NCBI RefSeq assembly: GCF_024220175.1
Contig: NZ_CP098502.1
Location: 1,364,001 to 1,428,000 of the forward strand
DNA: 64,000 bases
Direction: 5' to 3'
From: Paraconexibacter antarcticus
GTDB taxonomy: Bacteria; Actinomycetota; Thermoleophilia; Solirubrobacterales; Solirubrobacteraceae
In this document: in pieces, positions 62,277 to 64,000 of the stretch
Layout of the letters: the number at the start of each line of letters is the position of its first letter
Position numbering within the stretch: the first letter of the stretch is position 1
Made by a program: the position numbers and the translations under genes
Notes under the pieces: generated by a model
Told to the model about the DNA's origin: nothing
Seen by the model: the letters and a program-made list of their open reading frames with translations, nothing else
The model's database searches: none

Positions 62277-63764
62277 ATGAGCCATCCGAGCGTCTGCCTC
62301 GTCATCCTCGACGGCTGGGGGCTGGCGCCGGAGGGTCCCGGCAACGCGGTCTCGCTCGCGCACACGCCCGTGTTCGACGAGCTGTGGGACCGCTACCCGC
62401 ACACGCAGCTCACCGCCTGCGGGCGGGCCGTCGGCCTCCCCGAGGGGCAGATGGGCAACTCGGAGGTCGGCCACCTGAACCTCGGGGCGGGCATGATCGT
62501 CCGCCAGGACCTCACGCGGATCGACGACGCCGTCGCGGACGGCTCGCTCGCGGCGAACGACGTGCTCCGCGCCGCCTTCGAGGGCTTCGAGCGCGTGCAC
62601 CTCGTCGGACTCGTGTCGGACGGGGGCGTGCACTCCTCGCTCGAGCACCTCGGCGCGCTCATCGAGCTCGGCACCTCGCTCGGGGTGAAGGAGCTCGTCG
62701 TCCACGCCTTCACCGACGGCCGCGACACGCTGCCGAAGGCGGGGGCGGGGTTCCTCGCCACCGTCGACGGCTGGTGCGCGGACGCGACCGCGAAGGGCAC
62801 CGCCGCCCGCGTGGGGACCGTCATCGGCCGCTACTTCGGCATGGACCGCGACAAGCGCGAGGAGCGGACCGGCGCCGCGCTCGATCTCATGGCCGACGGG
62901 ACCGCCGAGCACCACGCGGACACCGGCGAGGCCGCGGTCGCCGCCGCCTACGAGCGTGGCGAGACCGACGAGTTCGTCACCGCGACCACCGTCGGCGGCG
63001 ACTCGCGGATCCGCCCGGAGGACTCGGTCCTCGCCTTCAACTTCCGGCCCGACCGGATGCGGCAGATCACCGCCGCGCTCGCCCCGAAGGTCGCGCGCTA
63101 CACGTGCCTGACCGAGTACGACGAGACGTGGGAGTGGCCCGTCGCCTTCGGCCCCGACCGGCCGGCGATCACGCTCGCGCAGGTCATCGCCGACGGCGGC
63201 GGCCGCCAGGTGCACGCCGCCGAGACGGAGAAGTACCCGCACGTGACGTACTTCTTCAACGGCGGTGAGGAGGTGCCCTACGAGGGTGAGCGGCGCGAGG
63301 TCGTCGCCTCCCCGCGGGACGTCGCGACCTACGACCTGAAGCCCGAGATGAGCGCGCGCGCGGCGGCCGACGCGTTCCTCGCGGCCTGGGGGCAGGACGC
63401 CCCGCAGCTCGGCGTCATCAACTTCGCCAACGCGGACATGGTCGGCCACACCGGCGTCATCCCCGCCGCGGTCGAGGCGATCGAGACCGTCGACCGCTGC
63501 CTCGGGGACATCGTCCTCGCCGTGCAGCGCTCCGGCGGCGCGCTCGTCATCACCGCCGACCACGGCAACGCCGACCACATGCTCGAGCCGGACGGCTCGC
63601 CGAACACCGCCCACTCGCTCAACCCCGTCCCGCTCATCGTCACCGACGAGGACGTAGGACCGCTGCGCAGCGGCGGCGTCCTCGCCGACGTCGCGCCGAC
63701 GGTCCTCGAGCTCCTCGGCATCCCGCAGCCCGCGGAGATGACCGGGACGTCGCTGCTCGGCTGA
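62277..63764 (+). CDS. gpmI: Cofactor-independent phosphoglycerate mutase (BPG-independent)
   Basis: Protein of 495 aa, shorter than the roughly 510-aa average. It is an alkaline-phosphatase-fold enzyme: ILDGWGLAPEGPGNAVSLA near the start, the nucleophile Ser in GQMGNSEVGHLNLG, metal sites in the VHAFTDGRDTLPKAG region and ALVITADHGNADHM at the end. It interconverts 3- and 2-phosphoglycerate with Mn2+. GGAG lies 9-10 bp upstream of ATG 62277. It closes the glycolytic row. Confidence 0.96.
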   Translation: MSHPSVCLVILDGWGLAPEGPGNAVSLAHTPVFDELWDRYPHTQLTACGRAVGLPEGQMGNSEVGHLNLGAGMIVRQDLTRIDDAVADGSLAANDVLRAAFEGFERVHLVGLVSDGGVHSSLEHLGALIELGTSLGVKELVVHAFTDGRDTLPKAGAGFLATVDGWCADATAKGTAARVGTVIGRYFGMDRDKREERTGAALDLMADGTAEHHADTGEAAVAAAYERGETDEFVTATTVGGDSRIRPEDSVLAFNFRPDRMRQITAALAPKVARYTCLTEYDETWEWPVAFGPDRPAITLAQVIADGGGRQVHAAETEKYPHVTYFFNGGEEVPYEGERREVVASPRDVATYDLKPEMSARAAADAFLAAWGQDAPQLGVINFANADMVGHTGVIPAAVEAIETVDRCLGDIVLAVQRSGGALVITADHGNADHMLEPDGSPNTAHSLNPVPLIVTDEDVGPLRSGGVLADVAPTVLELLGIPQPAEMTGTSLLG

Positions 63765-63842
63765 GCGGGGACGCCCACCGAAGACCGTCTGCTGCCGACC
63801 TCGCCACTCGTGTCCGCGCGGGAGCTGCCGATAAGACAGGTG

Positions 63843-64000
63843 ATGGACGCTGCCTGCCCGCCCCCGACGTCCCGCCTGCGTCGGGCACCGTTGCTCGCTG
63901 CGATGAGCGCGCTGCTCCTGCTGGCCGGCGGGGGAGGCGACCCCGCGCGGGCTGCGGACGTGCCCGACGGCACCCCGGTGGCCGGGACCTCCGGCAGCGC
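63843..64000 (+). CDS. Start of a secreted protein (partial, runs off window)
   Basis: The frame from ATG 63843 (GTG 63840 is possible) is open to the window end for 52 residues. It has basic residues (RLRR) followed by a hydrophobic stretch (LLAAMSALLLLAGG) and a likely cleavage near ARA-AD. It is probably an exported protein. The mature part is not visible, so no function can be given. Confidence 0.5.
   Translation, partial: MDAACPPPTSRLRRAPLLAAMSALLLLAGGGGDPARAADVPDGTPVAGTSGS

Overview
The window is a very GC-rich bacterial chromosome segment, densely packed on both strands with many GTG starts and 4-bp ATGA/GTGA gene overlaps. The gene repertoire points to a Gram-positive actinobacterium: an MCE-family protein, an RsbW/SpoIIE/STAS/SigF stress module, a gap-pgk-tpiA-gpmI row, TadE-type pilins and DUF2127/DUF4395 proteins. 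The style looks most like class Thermoleophilia (Solirubrobacterales-type), but that placement is inference. No rRNA, tRNA, CRISPR array or classical insertion sequence is visible.

Layout. 1-2.7 kb: end of an mce operon, a TetR regulator and a beta-carbonic anhydrase. 2.8-8.5 kb: partner-switching stress module (MerR/GAF regulator, two STAS antagonists, SpoIIE-type phosphatase, RsbW kinase, a degenerate RsbW-like partner, SigF-type sigma factor). 8.5-15.8 kb: class III alcohol dehydrogenase, DtxR-like regulator, histidine kinase plus receiver-GGDEF-EAL protein, a repeat protein, a phosphoesterase and an acetyltransferase. 15.8-16.8 kb and 30.3-31.3 kb: two diverged copies of an AbiEi-like HTH + DUF559 nuclease gene, each framed by 43-bp imperfect palindromes. 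16.8-30.2 kb: DUF4395 protein, polysaccharide deacetylase, CbxX-type AAA ATPase, ABC exporter, ppx-ppk, a secreted protein, a lipoprotein, enoyl-CoA hydratase and an ABC-F protein. 31.4-45.0 kb: glycan cluster (GH31, PHP-glycosyltransferase fusion, GT4, DUF2334, GH63-like hydrolase, GH13, sugar ABC transporter). 45.1-52.1 kb: ParB-like protein, MFS transporter, orphan response regulator and a TadE/TadG-type gene group whose last gene is frameshifted. 52.1-64 kb: molybdopterin oxidoreductase, uvrC, rapZ, glycolytic operon and the start of a secreted protein.

How genes work together. SpoIIE phosphatase and the STAS proteins would release SigF from RsbW under stress. The glycan cluster can import an oligosaccharide (SBP-permease-permease-ATPase), hydrolyse it (GH31, GH63-like, GH13) and also assemble glycans (PHP-GT4, GT4, DUF2334). 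gap-pgk-tpiA-gpmI is lower glycolysis. ppx and ppk handle polyphosphate.

The most unusual structure is the palindrome-framed DUF559 nuclease unit. It occurs twice, with the start codon in the loop of the 5' palindrome and further palindromes just past the stop codon. It could be a mobile or self-regulated nuclease-hairpin system analogous to RAYT/REP. Apparent frameshifts (TadG-VanY-SLT gene; 5' end of the MFS gene) and one lipoprotein gene without a canonical start codon also deserve checking.
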